Assembly: GCF_021155765.1 (NCBI RefSeq)
Contig: NC_060111.1
Location: forward strand, 4,667,481-4,731,480
Direction: 5' to 3'
Length of the DNA stretch: 64,000 nucleotides
Source: Diprion similis
Taxonomy: Eukaryota; Arthropoda; Insecta; Hymenoptera; Diprionidae
Below the pieces are notes generated by a model. The model saw only the letters and a list, made by a program, of their open reading frames with translations. It did no database searches and had not been told where the DNA came from. The position numbers and the translations under genes are program-made. Positions 23,326 through 37,850 of this stretch are shown here, piece by piece (the first letter of the stretch is position 1; every line of letters starts with the position of its first letter).

Positions 23326-26300
23326 TTATTTTCCCAGCAAAATTTTTCTCGTCGCTCCAAACGATTGTCCTGCTTGAGTTGCTCCTTTGTTGCTACCGGC
23401 TTGAAGACCGATAACGCTTTCACCGGCCCTCAGCTGCTGTTCGCTGAAAATCCGCTTGTTCTCTTCCGATGGTTTCGGGCCCAGCCAAGGACCGCGCCAT
23501 TCGGGGTGCTTATAGGTCTGTAAACAAAGTTTGAATAGTTACGTATCACAGGATCAATTTGCAAGCCGCAAAAACGATATTTCTGTAAATATATGCGGAA
23601 TTCTCACCGTACGACCAATGGCGAAAATCGTGTTTGTAACTTGGGCAATGTTTTTGCGCTCCATCAAATCGACGGCTTGGAACAAGTCGACGTCTGGTAC
23701 ACCGTACTTGACGCAGGCCTTCTGGAATCTGTTATATAAAAATATAAGGAAAAGGATTAGAATAAAGATGTGACCAAAAAGTCACAAGTCTATATCGTAT
23801 CAAACGTTACTCAACCTTCCCGCACACAATTAATTGTACGTCTAATATACTTATGATCAATTTTCGACATTATTATCGAAAAATAAAATCAATTATTCCA
23901 GTTTTAGAAACTGTCCAACAAACGATGAGTCGAATATTATGAATGTACAAGATCTTACAGGATATTGAAAATATTTGCAAAAAACATGTGGCATTTGTGT
24001 GAATAAAATATATAAAATCTAATTTCAGATCTAGTCAGCTACACCTCGATACAATTATCTTTATTTTCTGTAAACAAATTCGAGTCAAAAGGTTGAAAGT
24101 GAATATTGTACAAAGGTATTATTGAGAACGGAAAAAGCTCGTCAAAGACAAAGGGAGGAAACAAAGCGCGGATATCGAGCAGTAAGCTCCTTTGAACAGC
24201 TGTTCGCCTGTGCCGAACTTCGAGTTAGTGAAGCGCTTCTATTGTTTTGCCGTTAATTATCCAGCAAGAAATTCGTTAATTAACGTACACGACGAGTTAG
24301 CGTCAAAATGTCGGACGAGAAGCTGAGCTAGCGCGATCTGTGCGAACGTACCAGGGACGATTAGCTTTGGTTCGTCCGAGAAAACCAAGTTCTTCCAAAT
24401 CTCTGAGGATCCGGCAATCAGAACATTCGCGACAAATGGAGGGAGGAACAACCGAGAAACTGGCGAAATATCGCGTTTTTGTGAACGAACGCATCCGCGC
24501 TACGGACGTGAGACGGTACCAGGAATGCGAACGGCTTCGCCCAGAACATGTTTTCCTGGTTACCGGCGCGTCTACCGCATATGAGCACGGAACAACATTG
24601 CAAACAGCAGAGACCTGTGTTGTACATATGTAGATATGCACAGTCTGTCAGGATATTCTCATCAGCATAATCGTCCCTCGACCCTGACCTCGCTAATATT
24701 TTATTAAACATATTTCAGAAGCTACTGTTCACGCGCAATTTAACACGATGGTATCAACTTCATTCAATTATCAACGATCCGCTCCGCAATATTTTGCATC
24801 GGATATATTAACGCGATCCATTTGTGAATCTCATGTGATATTGTACTAATTTCAGGATCTGTCGTCATAGGTTAAACTTTGAGTTCAGTTACTTACAACG
24901 TAAAATTAATTGTCACTTTCTTCTTGGTCAACTTTCTCCAATCGAAGTCTACTAGAGTACCATGAACCAGAGGTGCATGAAGCCGCGGTTTTCGTGTAGC
25001 GGGAATACTCCACAGATGTAATATATAAACAATCAAGTGGAGGATTCCGAGCAGACGTTTGCGCAGTTTTATCACTTCGCGGAGACTCCCGCGCTGCAGC
25101 CTGAGGATTTTCGCGAAGGGGCTTCCTTGGTGAACATGTTTTTCTAGTAGAAAGGGAGTAACGTGGAGTACCCACGCCGCGCATCGCGGCTTCTTACTAT
25201 TATCGAAAAAAAGAGAGGGGAAAATGCCGCGAATTCTGCAATCCGAAGATACCGACGCATAAAGGTGTTCGAAAGACGCGCCACGATTGTACGAACGCAA
25301 GGTTTTCCACGATCAGATTGACGATAGTTAGTCTATTATTATGATCTCTGAATTACCGTTTCGGGAGAATCTAAGTGCCGAAATAGTTGAGAATTATTGT
25401 CATTCGAATAAATCGGTGTAATCGACCTCCTCATACGCAATTGGCTAATCAGGATCGTATAATCGTTCCGGTAAAAGCGAGATGAACCTATCTCGGAGTG
25501 GATGAGAGACGGAGTTGCGAATGAACAAAACCGAGCAATCATCTCCCGATCACGTGTTCGCTATTATTATACGCACGTGACTTATTATAGGCCATCTGCA
25601 GGCACCAACACATTCGCCTCGTTTACACGATTACCGTTATCCCGTGACTACTTATGCTACCCTGTTCGCAAACCGGGAAAGAAAGCGGCATGCGGCATTC
25701 GAAATGCCCGAACAAAAAATTGCCGACCAGCCCCGTGCCATGGGTAAAATTCCTTAGGGATAAACATGCTGTAAAGTTTGTGATTATTACTGTTATTTAT
25801 TGTTGATATACATATTTTTTCATTATGCTCATTCGATCATCTGCAACAGTCAAATCTTATTGCATGAGCCATTCGGTGATAAGATAAGGGCACGATTTTT
25901 CGTTTCGTATACTTGGTTTCCGGGCATGAATTTAGTAGTATAGCAAGTATTGCACGATCTGTACACCAAAGCTACTCGGCATGCCAATCAGCCATGGTTC
26001 CGACCTAGGACTTTACTGGTGCTTGTTGATCAGGGCAGCATACGAGCCAAGAGCTCTTGTGAAGTTAAAACCAGCTCGAGATCTCTGTATCGAGTTAATA
26101 TTAGACGTACAGTTTATCGCGTCTCGAAATCATTTGCGAGGTAAATTTTTCGTTGATACCTTGATTCAATACCTCGTTAGCAAATCCGAATTCACAAATG
26201 AGGATCAGTAATCGCAGGCGCGATACTGCCAAGTAGATATAGGTGTGTGTTATATTCATCTTTGACGCAGGATTGCTTCGACCACGAGACCGATCTCGAA

Positions 26301-29300
26301 CGAGTCCGTCATGGCCATTCTCGATATCGCCTGCAAGCGAACGGTTCACGGTCGAGAAACGGCCGTGTCGCTAAACACTTTGTCGATTGCGTAAAGTCGA
26401 ATTGATATCAGGGAGCCAGGAATCATTAGGAGCCGGGAATCACGCATGGACAATACAGCTTGCAGGTGAGTAGAGTAAGTACGTGTATCGATACGCAGGA
26501 TTAGAGGAAACGTACCGAAATGCCCTCAACGAATAGGAAACCAGAAAGACCAGGTGCGAATAGCGAATTTCGGCCGACCGAGGCCAGGAACTAGCAAACT
26601 ATGTACTTTAGAATGTACTAATAGAAAAACGAGGGGCTCACTGATTTAGGTTGTCCATGAACTTGTAGTCACCGCCGGAACTGTTGATCTTAGTTATCAA
26701 TCCAGGCTGCAGCTTGTTCATCAGACGGCACAGAAGCACACCGTCCCTCAAAGCATCCTCGTAACTGATCCCTGCAACCAAACAGGAGAATATATTAATT
26801 ATTTGACAGTATAATTAGCGAATTTCTTGGTTTACTTATTATAACGGCGTACAAGTATCTAAAGAAATTCACGAGCTCATTGAGAATAAATAAAAAAAAT
26901 CCTTAAAACGAGATTCTGCGTTATTTCGACAATTTTTTGGAACCTAGATTTTATACACAATTCGAATTCAATCGAAACAAAATAAAAGTTGCTCTCCTTT
27001 ACCCCTCACAATTGATCCGATAACTTCGGCGTGAATCATCACCAACAAGTACATGCAAAGAAAACTTTCAGCAGCAAAGAATTTCACCAGAAATATACAG
27101 TCAAAAACAGTACCACACGAATATCGTTCGGAACAAGTCACACGTTCGAAGAATGGGGGCGAAACCAAAAGCACGATAACGAAAAAGAATCCAATAGCCA
27201 GAATTTCGATTCAAATTTTTTAGGAACCACTGGCGATAGTGGAACCTGCGCGAGAACGTCGTGCACAGCGCGAATCTGGCGGGAAACGCTTTGTGATATG
27301 TAGATGGCCTTGGATGTTGAATATTTACCCGCAGGATTACAGCACGGAAGAGCGGCTAGCAGCCCGCGGCGGGTGGCGGGAAAGCAGACGACGGACGACC
27401 CGCTTCAAGTTCTGGAATCCGGGTGCGTCAAGAGGCTCGCCAAGGGGGCATCAAATTTTTTCCCGTCCGTCTTACGAAACGGAAAGCAAACGATCGGCGT
27501 ACACTGAGGCGGCGACTTTAATTTTTGGGTTATAAAGCCGCGCCGGTTCGCCGGTGGCGACCGTGTCTCTTGTTTTCATTTTCATGCGCACATCTTACGC
27601 TGGGTAATTCTTTTCCCCAAGGATTGGCGACATTTTTTACGCTCTAGTTCTACCTAGACGACGAGACTCGTCTCTGAAGGCCAGGAACTCAGCCTGATCC
27701 AAGAGCTGGACGCCGTTGTAGTGTCGGCTCGAGTTTATCACCTTGTAGAACTACAGCGCCGCGTTCACTTCCTGCGCGCCGTTCCATATCTCCAGGCGTA
27801 CGTGCCAACCTGATGTGTGATATATCGATTCCCAACAGCCAATTGCAATCCCACCCCCTGCCAACCGACCAATAGATCAGCGCTGGTCGCGTTCGGTGGA
27901 TATATGATTCTCGCACATCAGGCGCCCATGCCGCACTCCGAGTTCCGCCGCCACTTTCAAGGACGATTCCATCCCCCCTCCGCGCTGCCGCCACTCAAGA
28001 TCTCGGTCTTGAACAGGTCTCAACCTGCAAGGAATGCGCGCCATTTTCGAACGGCGAACTCATGCATTACGCCTCCAGCTAGACTACGCAGCTTTGAATA
28101 CTTGGCCGGCCGATCCTCGACTGGATACACCTTGTAATCAGTTTGTAAATATATGCACCGTCTATGAATATGAAAATTGAGAGCCTACTAAGAGAGCATA
28201 CGCGTGCCGGGTGTAAAGAACAGCTCGGTTGTTGGCCTGGTTGAACACCTATAACAATCTCCAGCTACGTGTTTGCCTTTATCTTCGGTAGCAAACGGAA
28301 TAAAGCCGAATTGTTTAAGACAAGTCAACAAAAGACGGTGATATATATTTTTTCTGCTTTGCTTTCATGCCACCTCACCGCTTTGTTACCAGTATTTCGG
28401 GCTGCATGCGAATAAACGTCACCCTTGAGCTTTTTTGAAGTCGTACAAGTTTCCAAACTCTTCGATCATGAGCCCACCTGAATTTTAAGAATTACTTAAT
28501 TTGCACGGTAGTAGTCCGCGCCGCATTGTATTACATTCACTTCCTGATTTTTAATTTATATTTATGTTCTATTACAGGATAAACTGGTATAAACTCGGTT
28601 AAAAGATCACCTGATCAAATAGTCATCCGCTGGTTTCCATATTTCACATACTATTACAATCGTACGGAAAAAAGTGATTTTGTAAGTTGTGAAAAAATTT
28701 AAGGAATTGCAAAATATAAAATCGATTAATACCCCTGAATTACTAAAGCTATTGAATTTGGTAAGATAAATGGTCTCGGTCTATGTCCCATTCCTGTTCC
28801 CGCGCCCGCTACAGATTTGCGAATTAGATTCCCAACGTTCCATACGAGCCTAGTCCTGCAAGGACGTTGAATCACGTGGTTTTGAACCACGTTGGAATTC
28901 CGGGAGACTCGATCCGCACGGTACGAAACCTACCCGAAAAACCTGTTACCCTGATAGAGAACTGGTCGAATCCCTGCTTTCTGCGATGACATACCATCGA
29001 CAGTCGATCGGAACCGAGAATTAAGAGGTGGCCACTCGCCTCTGCCTCTTCGAGATATCGATTATGTTAATCGTGATTTACACTGCGCAATTCACCATTG
29101 TCGAGACTAGAACACAAACCTTAAAAATGCTCTAGATAGTATTCAGTCTAACGACAACACGGCAAACGTTCGGCAAACTCCTTCGAATATTTTCTTTTTC
29201 ACGCTTTTGATTACGGACAAAAATGTTTGCAGGCAATTTTTCTTCCTCTCCTACTTCTCTTCCTCTCTCCTGCGCTGACAGTGTGGTGTGTCAATTATTA

Positions 29301-32300
29301 TCTGGGGAAGAGCGACTTGTTCGCCCGGGGTACCAGGAGAGCATGAAGTAGTGGCAATGTGCTGAGTTCGATATTCACAATGCAATACCCCAGATCGGTC
29401 CACTATCCCTCAAAGGGGACGTACTGTTGTCCCTGGGGACGTACCCGTTGTCCCTGGGGACGCCCCCAGCCTCCGGAACTATCAGGAACGCATATCGGCG
29501 CTGGAGCAAAGCTCCGAAGGCGATGAGTCTGGTGAAAATCCATCGAAATGTCTGGGAAATTGTTTGGACCTATTACCAGGCGAATATAAAATAAGATTTT
29601 TTGCTTATCTTTAGTATGGCAAATTTGCAGTGTATGTGTACGCAGGCCGCGAAATCAGACCGTGATATTTCAGACTTCCAGTAGCGTGTCTAATGTTTAC
29701 ATTTTCCGTTTATTCAGGCTGTCTGTTTTCCCCGAGGAAATTGAAAACCAGAATCCGTGTCGGAAATCGATTTTTCAGAATAGATGAAAAAACATGATCA
29801 CTTCGACTGGATTTCAAGATTTATTTACCTGTTTTGTATTGTCCGTATTTGAATTGTGTTTTTCGACCTATTCCTCATTTTCAGACCACTTTCTAGAAAT
29901 AGAGAAATATGTATACGCATACTTCGAACTCCCTTTCAACTTTACAAGGCACCAAATTTACATCACTTATTGGTGTGACGGAAGTTCGACTTGTGTAAAA
30001 ATCGAGTCCACAATAACACCGCTTCTTTGATCGGGCGACCAATCGTTGCTGATAGATTCCTGGTACGGCCAAAACAGGGTGAGATGTCGTAAAGACAAGG
30101 AGGTGACGGAAAATCGATGAGACGTATTCGCCCGACGGCTGGACCAGTTGGTGCAAGACGCAAGACCAGTGGCTAAAGATTGTTGGGTTGGCTGGTGGCC
30201 TGGTACATCCGAGACGACGCCCTGACACGGAAAATCCCGCGGTGCTCGAGGTCGACGCACCTTCTGGATTTCAGCCGAGCACACGCTGTTGATATTCATA
30301 CCATCCCTGGGTGGACGCATTGTTTCTGCAGCCGATGCTATCCTGCTACGTTGACATGTCAACCTCGTCACGTTTCGACAATTTGACACGAAATCAATAC
30401 TCGGTACTCGCACTTTCGATACAACGTTAGTATTTAACTTTTTAGCGCGAATAAAAAGGTCCCAAGTGCGAGTGCCCGTTTCTGTAATTTCACGATTGTC
30501 CATTGCCTCGAGAAAAATGGTTATGTAGAGCACTGTAGGAATCACTTAGAACCCAATATCGTTTCTGTAATTTTGTTTTAAGACTCAAATTTTTATCTCT
30601 GTGTAGATTAATTGTAGTGTAGAATTTCGATGCGATAATAGTATTCTTTTTTTTTTCAAGGTACCGCGAACTTGGATTTTTCTATGGTGAAAGGTGTACC
30701 AGTAGCCTCGAAAGCGAGGTCGTATCACGATGGAATGGCAGGCGGGGCGGTATTGATTAAACGTCAGTGAGTCGTCATAAAGACGTCAAAGGCACGAATA
30801 TCACCAGGACAACATCCTGTGACCGAATTTACGACTTCCGAGCAACAGGTTGCCTCCCTTCTTCTTCGGCGGCTGCGCATAGCAGGGCGACCATGCCGTT
30901 CAATGTCAGAGTGAAATTTCCAATGCTTGCAAAAATTTCCCATATCGTCGAATCCATCCCTACCGGAATTATATTTTCTTTCACAATTGACAGAGAGTAA
31001 CGGAAACCGAGCATTTAGGAATAAAAAAATTATCAGACCGAATATACTTACATCTGCCAGCGAATTCCTTTTTAGTCTCCATTGCAGTCTATACGCGGGA
31101 TGCCCAGCATGTATGGTATATACAATATAGCTGGTTTCCACCTGTTGCTTCTAGGGTCGTAAATCTGCCCGTTAGATGCAACCCTGATAGGTTTGTCTCA
31201 GAATGACGTCAGTGACAGATTTCTGACGGACGTCTGACAACCAGAGATAGTGAGAGGTTGACGAATCAAACGTTGAGTTGGAGAAAATTATGGGAAAGGT
31301 CAAAGAGGTCAGAGGAGTTACCCTGGATCGTATCAAAGTGTTATAAACACTGCGGAACAGGTATACACACTTGCGCTACCTATACATCCTGCACCACGAA
31401 ATTCATCCACCTCACCAGTATTGCTATCCTAGTATAAAACCGAGTGCCGGTGACGTCACGCGCGGCTGAAGAGTCGCGCCGATCATTGATCTGCACGTGA
31501 TTGAATACACCGCAAATATTTTCCTTATTTTGAGTGATAGGAAAAAGGATGAATAGTGTTTGGAATCTAAATCGGCGAATACCTGGCTTTTTCCCGTGAC
31601 GGATTGAGAGCCTCATCAACGACGGATTAAATTTAATTGAGGGTTTTTTGCTCGCTGATGTGGTTAACCAAGCGGAAATTCCGTATCAACTGCACTGTAC
31701 CGCGGTAGTATTTTGTGAAAGTGGTCACTCAGAATCAGGGATCGAACCAATCTACAACAATAAGGCAGGACACGAGGTCACCACCTCGACTGGCCACTTT
31801 CAGCAAAATATTTCCTGCACACAATAAGAACACGTGGACAGTGTGTATTTTAGGAATTCTAAAGTTGGGACTTGCGTAAACTGTGTTGTGACAGCGAGAA
31901 AGACAATATAGTGTATGAGATCTATGTATCATGAAGCGTAACGTTGTACTATTGCACAATACTTAAAATGAAACGAGCGAGCCATGAACGACGTTTGTAA
32001 CTTTTATCACTTTGATACTGCAAGTGTAATGTATTCATCATTCAGCCGTCAGCGAGAAATATTATTTTACAGAATATAATTATTTCTTCAAAATGTGTGT
32101 ATAATAGGTTAAGGAATGGAGTTTCATCTTGGAAAATCTCAGTATAAATACATGTTTGTTCTTCGTTATACCTATTCAGTGAGCCAATGAGAACGGATAT
32201 CCGGGGAATTATAAACGACAGTTTGCGCAATCAGTCTGATTGCTTGTAGCAGTTCTTCACCCACGCTCCATGCTATACCACCACTCACTACACGTGACCA

Positions 32301-35300
32301 TAACCTGCAATTGGACGGCATGTATGCTTGTGCGTCCTTGCAGGCCCAATTTTCCATTTGTCCTGCTTATCGTACGGTTAGAATATCGTATATAAGTGTG
32401 TAATGTATCATGTATGGGCATATAAACTCATATCGGAACATGGATATCCGATTATATGATAACAGGTTTAGCAAAATTGGCGGTGAAACAAGTGAAGTCA
32501 AATGTCATTCCCCAAAATTCACCAACTGTGAATAAAATTTTCGGAATAGCCTCTGGTGCTGAAATTTGAGTAGAAAACCTTCAACACCAGATGACGGGGT
32601 TGAATTTGAATCCTTGTCCGAATGAAAGAAAACTGTGTCTAGAATTGTAGGAAAGGGAAGTAGGCAGGCATGGAAAGCGGATACGGGACTCGAGACGCGG
32701 CAAGTCATAAATCCCTCAACTGTCTGCTGGTGCCCTGGTGCGTCTGGGCGCCCTGCGCTGCTGTGACGGACAGATGACTGACATTCCCCACCAGAGGTGT
32801 CAGTAGGTGGACTTGACGAGACGGATTTTAGATCGAGATACGTTTAACCACCCTCGGGATTATTTTGAGGGTTCTTCATGGCGTTGAAAGGATCGCGTCA
32901 CCCGGTGGGCACGACATTTGGCGTTATGAAACCCGCACGCACTCTGCAAGCGCGGTATTCCTGGGTATAGGATATAGTATGCATTCTCGCGTACCCTTAA
33001 ACATGCGTCCCTGATAGGGTAGCGTCCCTATGACGGTAAGTGACGAACTTCTGACGGTAAATCGATAAGTCTCTTCGAACGTTGAACCGTTGAGAACCGA
33101 CGAAGAACCTCGAACTTCCATGGAATATTCTCAAGTCTCGGATTGATTGGTACTAAGGAACTTCACAATGATTAGAAAAAATTTCAAGTGAGGACAACAG
33201 AGCACCCGACTCAGTTCTGATTGCTCACGATGTTCTGGTGAAGGTGAAGGTTGTCATACATCAAGGGCGTCAAATTTTCCAAAAAAAAAAAAAGAAGTAT
33301 TCCTGAAATAGGTATTATAATAACTACTGATCAGCTTTGCTCGACGGAAACGAGAATATGGTATTCCATGAAATATCACAACCAGTCCAGTCTTATAAAG
33401 GTTCGTCACGGCTGTCTTTTTCGTTTACGATAACCAGCTGCACCAGCAACTTAACAGTGACGACGATCCCGGGGTTGCCTTTCAGGATCGTGTGCCCGGC
33501 ATGCCGTACGAGCTTTCAGGATCAGGCACACATCGGCTCCAGGAATCCCTCCTCGTGAATACACAACGATATACGACGAGTCCAGCCAGAGTGGTTGGAG
33601 TGGTTGAAAACCGCGGGATAGTGGCGTAGGCTATTCGGTTTGGATAGGGAGGCTGGAATGCACCCTGGAAACTATTTTCCGCCATGCCAGCACCCAGCGG
33701 GTATGCGACTGCCGAGGGTAATTCGATCAAAGTAGTGTGGAATTTTCTACAAGCGAGTAACATCAAAAGGAGTCACAACCCGGCGCCCATCTCCGCGCAG
33801 AGAGCGTCCCGACTCAATCGCGCCTAGACCTAGAACACCCGCCACTACCACGGATCTAGGCGGCGCGTTCAACTCTATCCTAGCAGAAACGACCAGGCCA
33901 ACAGGAGCTGCCCAGAAGAACACTTAGTTAGCGCTTATTCTATTCCTAGAAGGTGAAATGCAAACCTCAGACAGAATCTCGCCTAGGACCTTATGAGCAA
34001 ATAGTGAGATCGGTTGGCTCGCATTCAGGACTTAAACTGACATAGTATCGTGAAATGAAACCTAGTTCTAGTCTCATTTTGAAAATAATCTTGAATTTTT
34101 AGAACGGAGATGAGAAGTTTATTTTTTTATTTTTTTTTTTTTTTATCAATGGCCATAGAAGTCGTAGATTTTTACTGATAAAAAACTGTTCTGCAAACTA
34201 TATTTTTGTCTTTAAAAAGAGTTGTGTACGTAACTCATCAGAAAATTGTCTAGAGTTTTGCTGCACTTGTTCTGGTGTGAGAATACTTGACTTATCTATT
34301 AATTTTCAGCATACCTACTTTCCGAGAACTAAATATTTTTCGAAAATTTTCGATATTGTCATTCAGAAATTCTCTTAATAGATACATCACCGCGGAGTTG
34401 CTTTTCCCCAAGAATCAGTTCCAAATACTTGAAATTGGTAAATCAGAATCACCCTGAATAACCTGCGTATCAATAAGTGGAGAATCGTGATTGAGGCCTG
34501 GCAATAATTAACGGAATTACAATGAACTTCCTTGGATAGGTATTCTGATAAAGGGGAAACATCGCGATGCTCCAAACAGGTGCGCCTTGGTCCATAGAGG
34601 ACCAGGCTGTCACTGTTGAGAGAGAGCTTTTCCGGTGCTTCGAGAAGTAGGATGTGCCTGCAGCATTGCACGGGAGTGAAGTGGGGGGTGTTAAGAGAGC
34701 GAGTGGGGGTGGTTTGTACGTTTGGCCACCTCCATCCCATCGACCGAAGCATCAGGACTTCAGTCAAACGGTAGAGGTTAGTTACGTTACGTGAGTTCCG
34801 CTGATAAGACGTCGATCAAAGGCCTCTCTGTGCCTCCCACCGCATCTTTGACACATCCGAACAAATCAACATCTTTCAACTTGTTAAGTTTCACCCCGCA
34901 GTTTACCACACTTGATATCTCTCCCAGACGGGAGAATCACCCATGCGTAACTCCGCATGTTATGCCAACTTCTTTAACGTCACGCGTTTCGAGTAATAGG
35001 GGCTCTTAAGGGGGTGATGGTCCATGGTCGATTCCGATGTTGACGTGTAGGTATATATCCAAATGTCAAGGTCCACTTACCTCAAACGCAAGCAAGGACT
35101 CAACAACTTCGTTCTAAAGGCAATTCTGAACAAAAACACTCCAAGACATTTTCATTTGACGCAGAAATAAAGAAATGGCATGAATTCTACGAATTTACTA
35201 TCGCGATTTCGTAGAATTTATGCCATTTAAGATACGTCGACTTCGCTATTTGGAAATATATACGTCAACGTCGAAATCGATCAGTGCATTCTCTCAATGA

Positions 35301-37850
35301 CATTTCATGAAAACCCATTCCACCCTTCAGACAAGGGTCCTGGCACATGTTCTGTCAATACAATTAGCACGACACCATGGAAATGGGTCGTGCTAAACAT
35401 TTTCAATTACAATACCATGCATGCTCACAATGTAATCGGGATTAAATACATCGTTTTACCGCACCCGTCACTGACATCGGTACAGTGAATTAAGGTTGGA
35501 AGCACGGACCGCAAAGGATATGATTTTACTATTACATATATCCTGTAATAATGTTGTAAGATTCTTCCCATGGGTTTCCATCCATTCCATTCTTCACCTC
35601 CGTCTAATATGATGAAAAATTTTCGCATTTTCATAACGAGAATTAGATAAATAATAACGATAACAAATGAAGTAATTTTTCCTATTACATTGTAATTGCA
35701 GCACGTCGATTCACGGCGGGAAATGTTCATAGCGTCGTCTGACAAGTGACAGTACCGAGGAGCTCCATCGTTCGTGTGTTTCCCTGTCCCTCAAAGTTTA
35801 CCGCGACGTGGTAAAATTATCGTTTTGACATGAAGGGAATAATAATTGTACCATTCGTGCGTAGAGTGGTGTGTGCATGTATACTATGTATGTACACACA
35901 CGCACGAGGTGTAAAAAAGATACGAAATAAACAAACAGATACGCGTATCTATTGTCATTGAATCGTTGTACGTATGTACATACATAGATACGTGTATAGT
36001 TTTACACAAATACGTCGCGCGTTACGTTACGTCAGTCGCACCAAAGGATTCGCCAGCGTTGCTTGCTACATCGACGGATGACGCGCCTCTGCGATCAGGA
36101 TCTCATGCCGTGAGAGGAACCACTTCCCTAGCGTACCGGCGGTCGTTAAATTTTTAAGGCCATGTGGCTGTGGGGAGCCACTCGGTAACGACCGATGACG
36201 TAAGAAAGAGCGGGTAATACCAGGATCGCAGAAACACGCAGGGATGCCTCACCCACCCCTCTGAACGGGGCGGTGAAGATCGATGACATCCTTGTATTAA
36301 GATGTGTGTATCCGTGTGTGTACGCAATGCACGGAGATTTGCCTCTCGCAGAAAGATATTTTATATTATTCAAACGACCCGGAGTTAAATAAGGCAAGTG
36401 TACCAGTTATTGACTCTTGTATTTTCTAAAGTTATAAATCGAAGGCACAATTTGTGAATTTCTCGATTACTAAAACCAATTGCTAGAGGGTTAGACACTA
36501 CAAATTTATTTTTTGATAATTTGTGAACTAAAGACCAAACAGATACAACCAAAAACGGTCAGTGATTGGGACTGGGTCAATAACTGGTACACTTATCTTA
36601 CTCTTGAAATCTGATGACGTCACTCAGTTATTTCGCGAAATCATTTTAAAGCTTTTGAAATCCGGTAAATATTTTTTTATAAAATTTGTGAGTTGAAATT
36701 TCCTCAAATCTATTATCTTTATTTGAAATCTCTTAAATATTTTAAATCACATGAAATGTTTTTTTCGTTTCATTTTAAACTGAATCAATCTAAATTGTAT
36801 AATGTGTCTGTAAACGAATTGGAACAATTGTTTCAACTCTTCTTTTAAACTAGAGTCTTTTTCGCAGGGCTAGTTTGTTTATGGTTTAATATACATTAAA
36901 ATATCCGGTGATCTAAAGGTTAACAAGCCTCTGCACATAAAAACCATATACAGCGGGACGAATTACAGCTATATTGAAACATTTTTGAAAACTTTTAGAG
37001 ATTACGTTAAACTAAATATCTGGACAATGAATTATTCTCCGAAAGAAAATATCAATTCGAATCTAATGCGCTACTTTTCGTGTGCAATAAATTTCCGAAA
37101 TATAAAACTTATTTACAATTATAAGCAAATTTATATCGAGCTATTTTCGAAATGAATTGGTCTGACAACGTATTCGTAAAACCAATATTTGAATAATTAT
37201 GTATTATATACACGAGAAACTTTATTGTTATTAAATAATTTCGACACACTAAATCATCGTTTCCATGTAAACAATTTGGGAAAATAATATTAATGTGACC
37301 ACACAAAGTACGATTTTTATCACGATTCGATTCGTCACTGATTGTGAGTCAAATCTTATCTTGTAAGTGGGTAGCACTTAAACTCCGTAAAAATATCCAA
37401 TGATCAACTGTAGTTAATTAAAAACAAGCTAAAAATGATATTCAAAGATTGGACTAATTATTTCCGGAATTTATTCGTTGTCACTATCAGTCTCTCGTTA
37501 AACAGCACATTATGTATTCTATTCTGGCATTTTTAAATGCCCAAAGCTAAACACGCCGGCATGGGACGGTGAGATAAATTACAAGTTCCGCGCTAGTTCT
37601 GTTCCCCTGTTCCTTTCCTGTCTATTACGGTCACTTCCGCTCGTTATTATACGGTATAATTAATTGCCGCGTAAGGTTACGTGAACTATAATAGAACGGT
37701 TCGATCATTGAACTAATCTATGGAAAAACACGTTTTTTAAAATAAGCGTTATCTATACACATACATACCAGCGGGAAATCTTTCACCGACAACTCTCTCA
37801 ATCCATTGCTGAGCCTCGGCTTCTTGGTCAGCCTCTCGCTTTCCAGCTAC
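23326..37850 (-). CDS. Mp20: Muscle protein 20 (calponin family), first coding exon not found
   Basis: Small actin-associated protein of insect muscle. Exons, 5' to 3': 37850-37769 (82 nt), 26771-26642 (130), 23728-23608 (121), 23517-23326 (192, TAA stop 23328-23326). They sum to 174 codons plus stop with all phases matching. Reading: KREADQEAEAQQWIERVV (start of the calponin-homology domain), FPAG, YEDALRDGVLLCRLMNKLQP, FQKACVKYGVPDVDLFQAVD, NTIFAIGRT, then the single calponin repeat VIGLQAGSNKGATQAGQSFG and the ending RKILLGK, the terminus typical of Drosophila Mp20 (184 aa). About ten N-terminal residues are missing: the first exon opens with a clear acceptor (ttttttacag) and has no Met, so a short upstream exon must lie above 37850. 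Introns of 2.9 and 11 kb stretch a 0.5-kb coding sequence over 14.5 kb. It faces a related gene on the other strand. Confidence 0.92.
23729..26641 (-). other. Mp20 intron (2.9 kb)
   Basis: Lies between the exon ending NLNQ and the exon starting FQKA. It contains ORFs on both strands at 24257-24711 and 24893-25300. They overlap each other, lack family resemblance, and sit in locally GC-richer DNA, where long open frames arise by chance. No nested gene is supported. Confidence 0.75.
29425..29462. repeat. Short 21-bp tandem repeat
   Basis: The unit gttgtccctggggacg occurs twice, 21 bp apart (about 29426 and 29447), with a third partial ggggacgtac unit just before. It is GC-rich, inside the Mp20 intron. 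Confidence 0.8.
35026..35283. repeat. Foldback (nested inverted-repeat) element
   Basis: The outer arms at about 35026-35067 and 35250-35283 are inverted copies of each other: gatgttgacgtg...tatatatccaaat on the left, and the reverse complement of atttggaaatatatacgtcaacgtcg on the right. Inside, aaatggcatgaattctacg (about 35173) and its near-perfect complement (ending about 35228) form a second stem of about 21 bp with one mismatch, around a 13-15 nt loop. The layout resembles a foldback or MITE-like element, or a long hairpin transcript. No ORF inside. Confidence 0.65.

Larger units (their letters stand above)
26772..37768 (-). other. Mp20 intron (11 kb)
   Basis: Long intron between the exon ending ERFPAG and the exon starting ISYED. 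Base composition is mixed, with GC-richer islands at about 27.2-28.1 kb, 29.9-30.5 kb and 33.4-34.0 kb. It holds a foldback element (35026-35283), a 21-bp tandem repeat (29425-29462) and an isolated 192-codon ORF (29967-30545 minus) without recognised similarity. Muscle genes often carry enhancers in early introns; no clear MEF2 site was found by eye. Confidence 0.75.

Noticed and set aside
24257-25300. Overlapping ORFs of 60-135 codons on both strands (Mp20 intron)
   Set aside because: Several frames are open at once in GC-richer DNA, with no family resemblance or splice context. Chance is the simplest explanation.
27239-28137. ORFs around an Arg-rich GC island as a nested gene
   Set aside because: Composition-driven reading frames on both strands; no domain, start context or conserved motif is visible.
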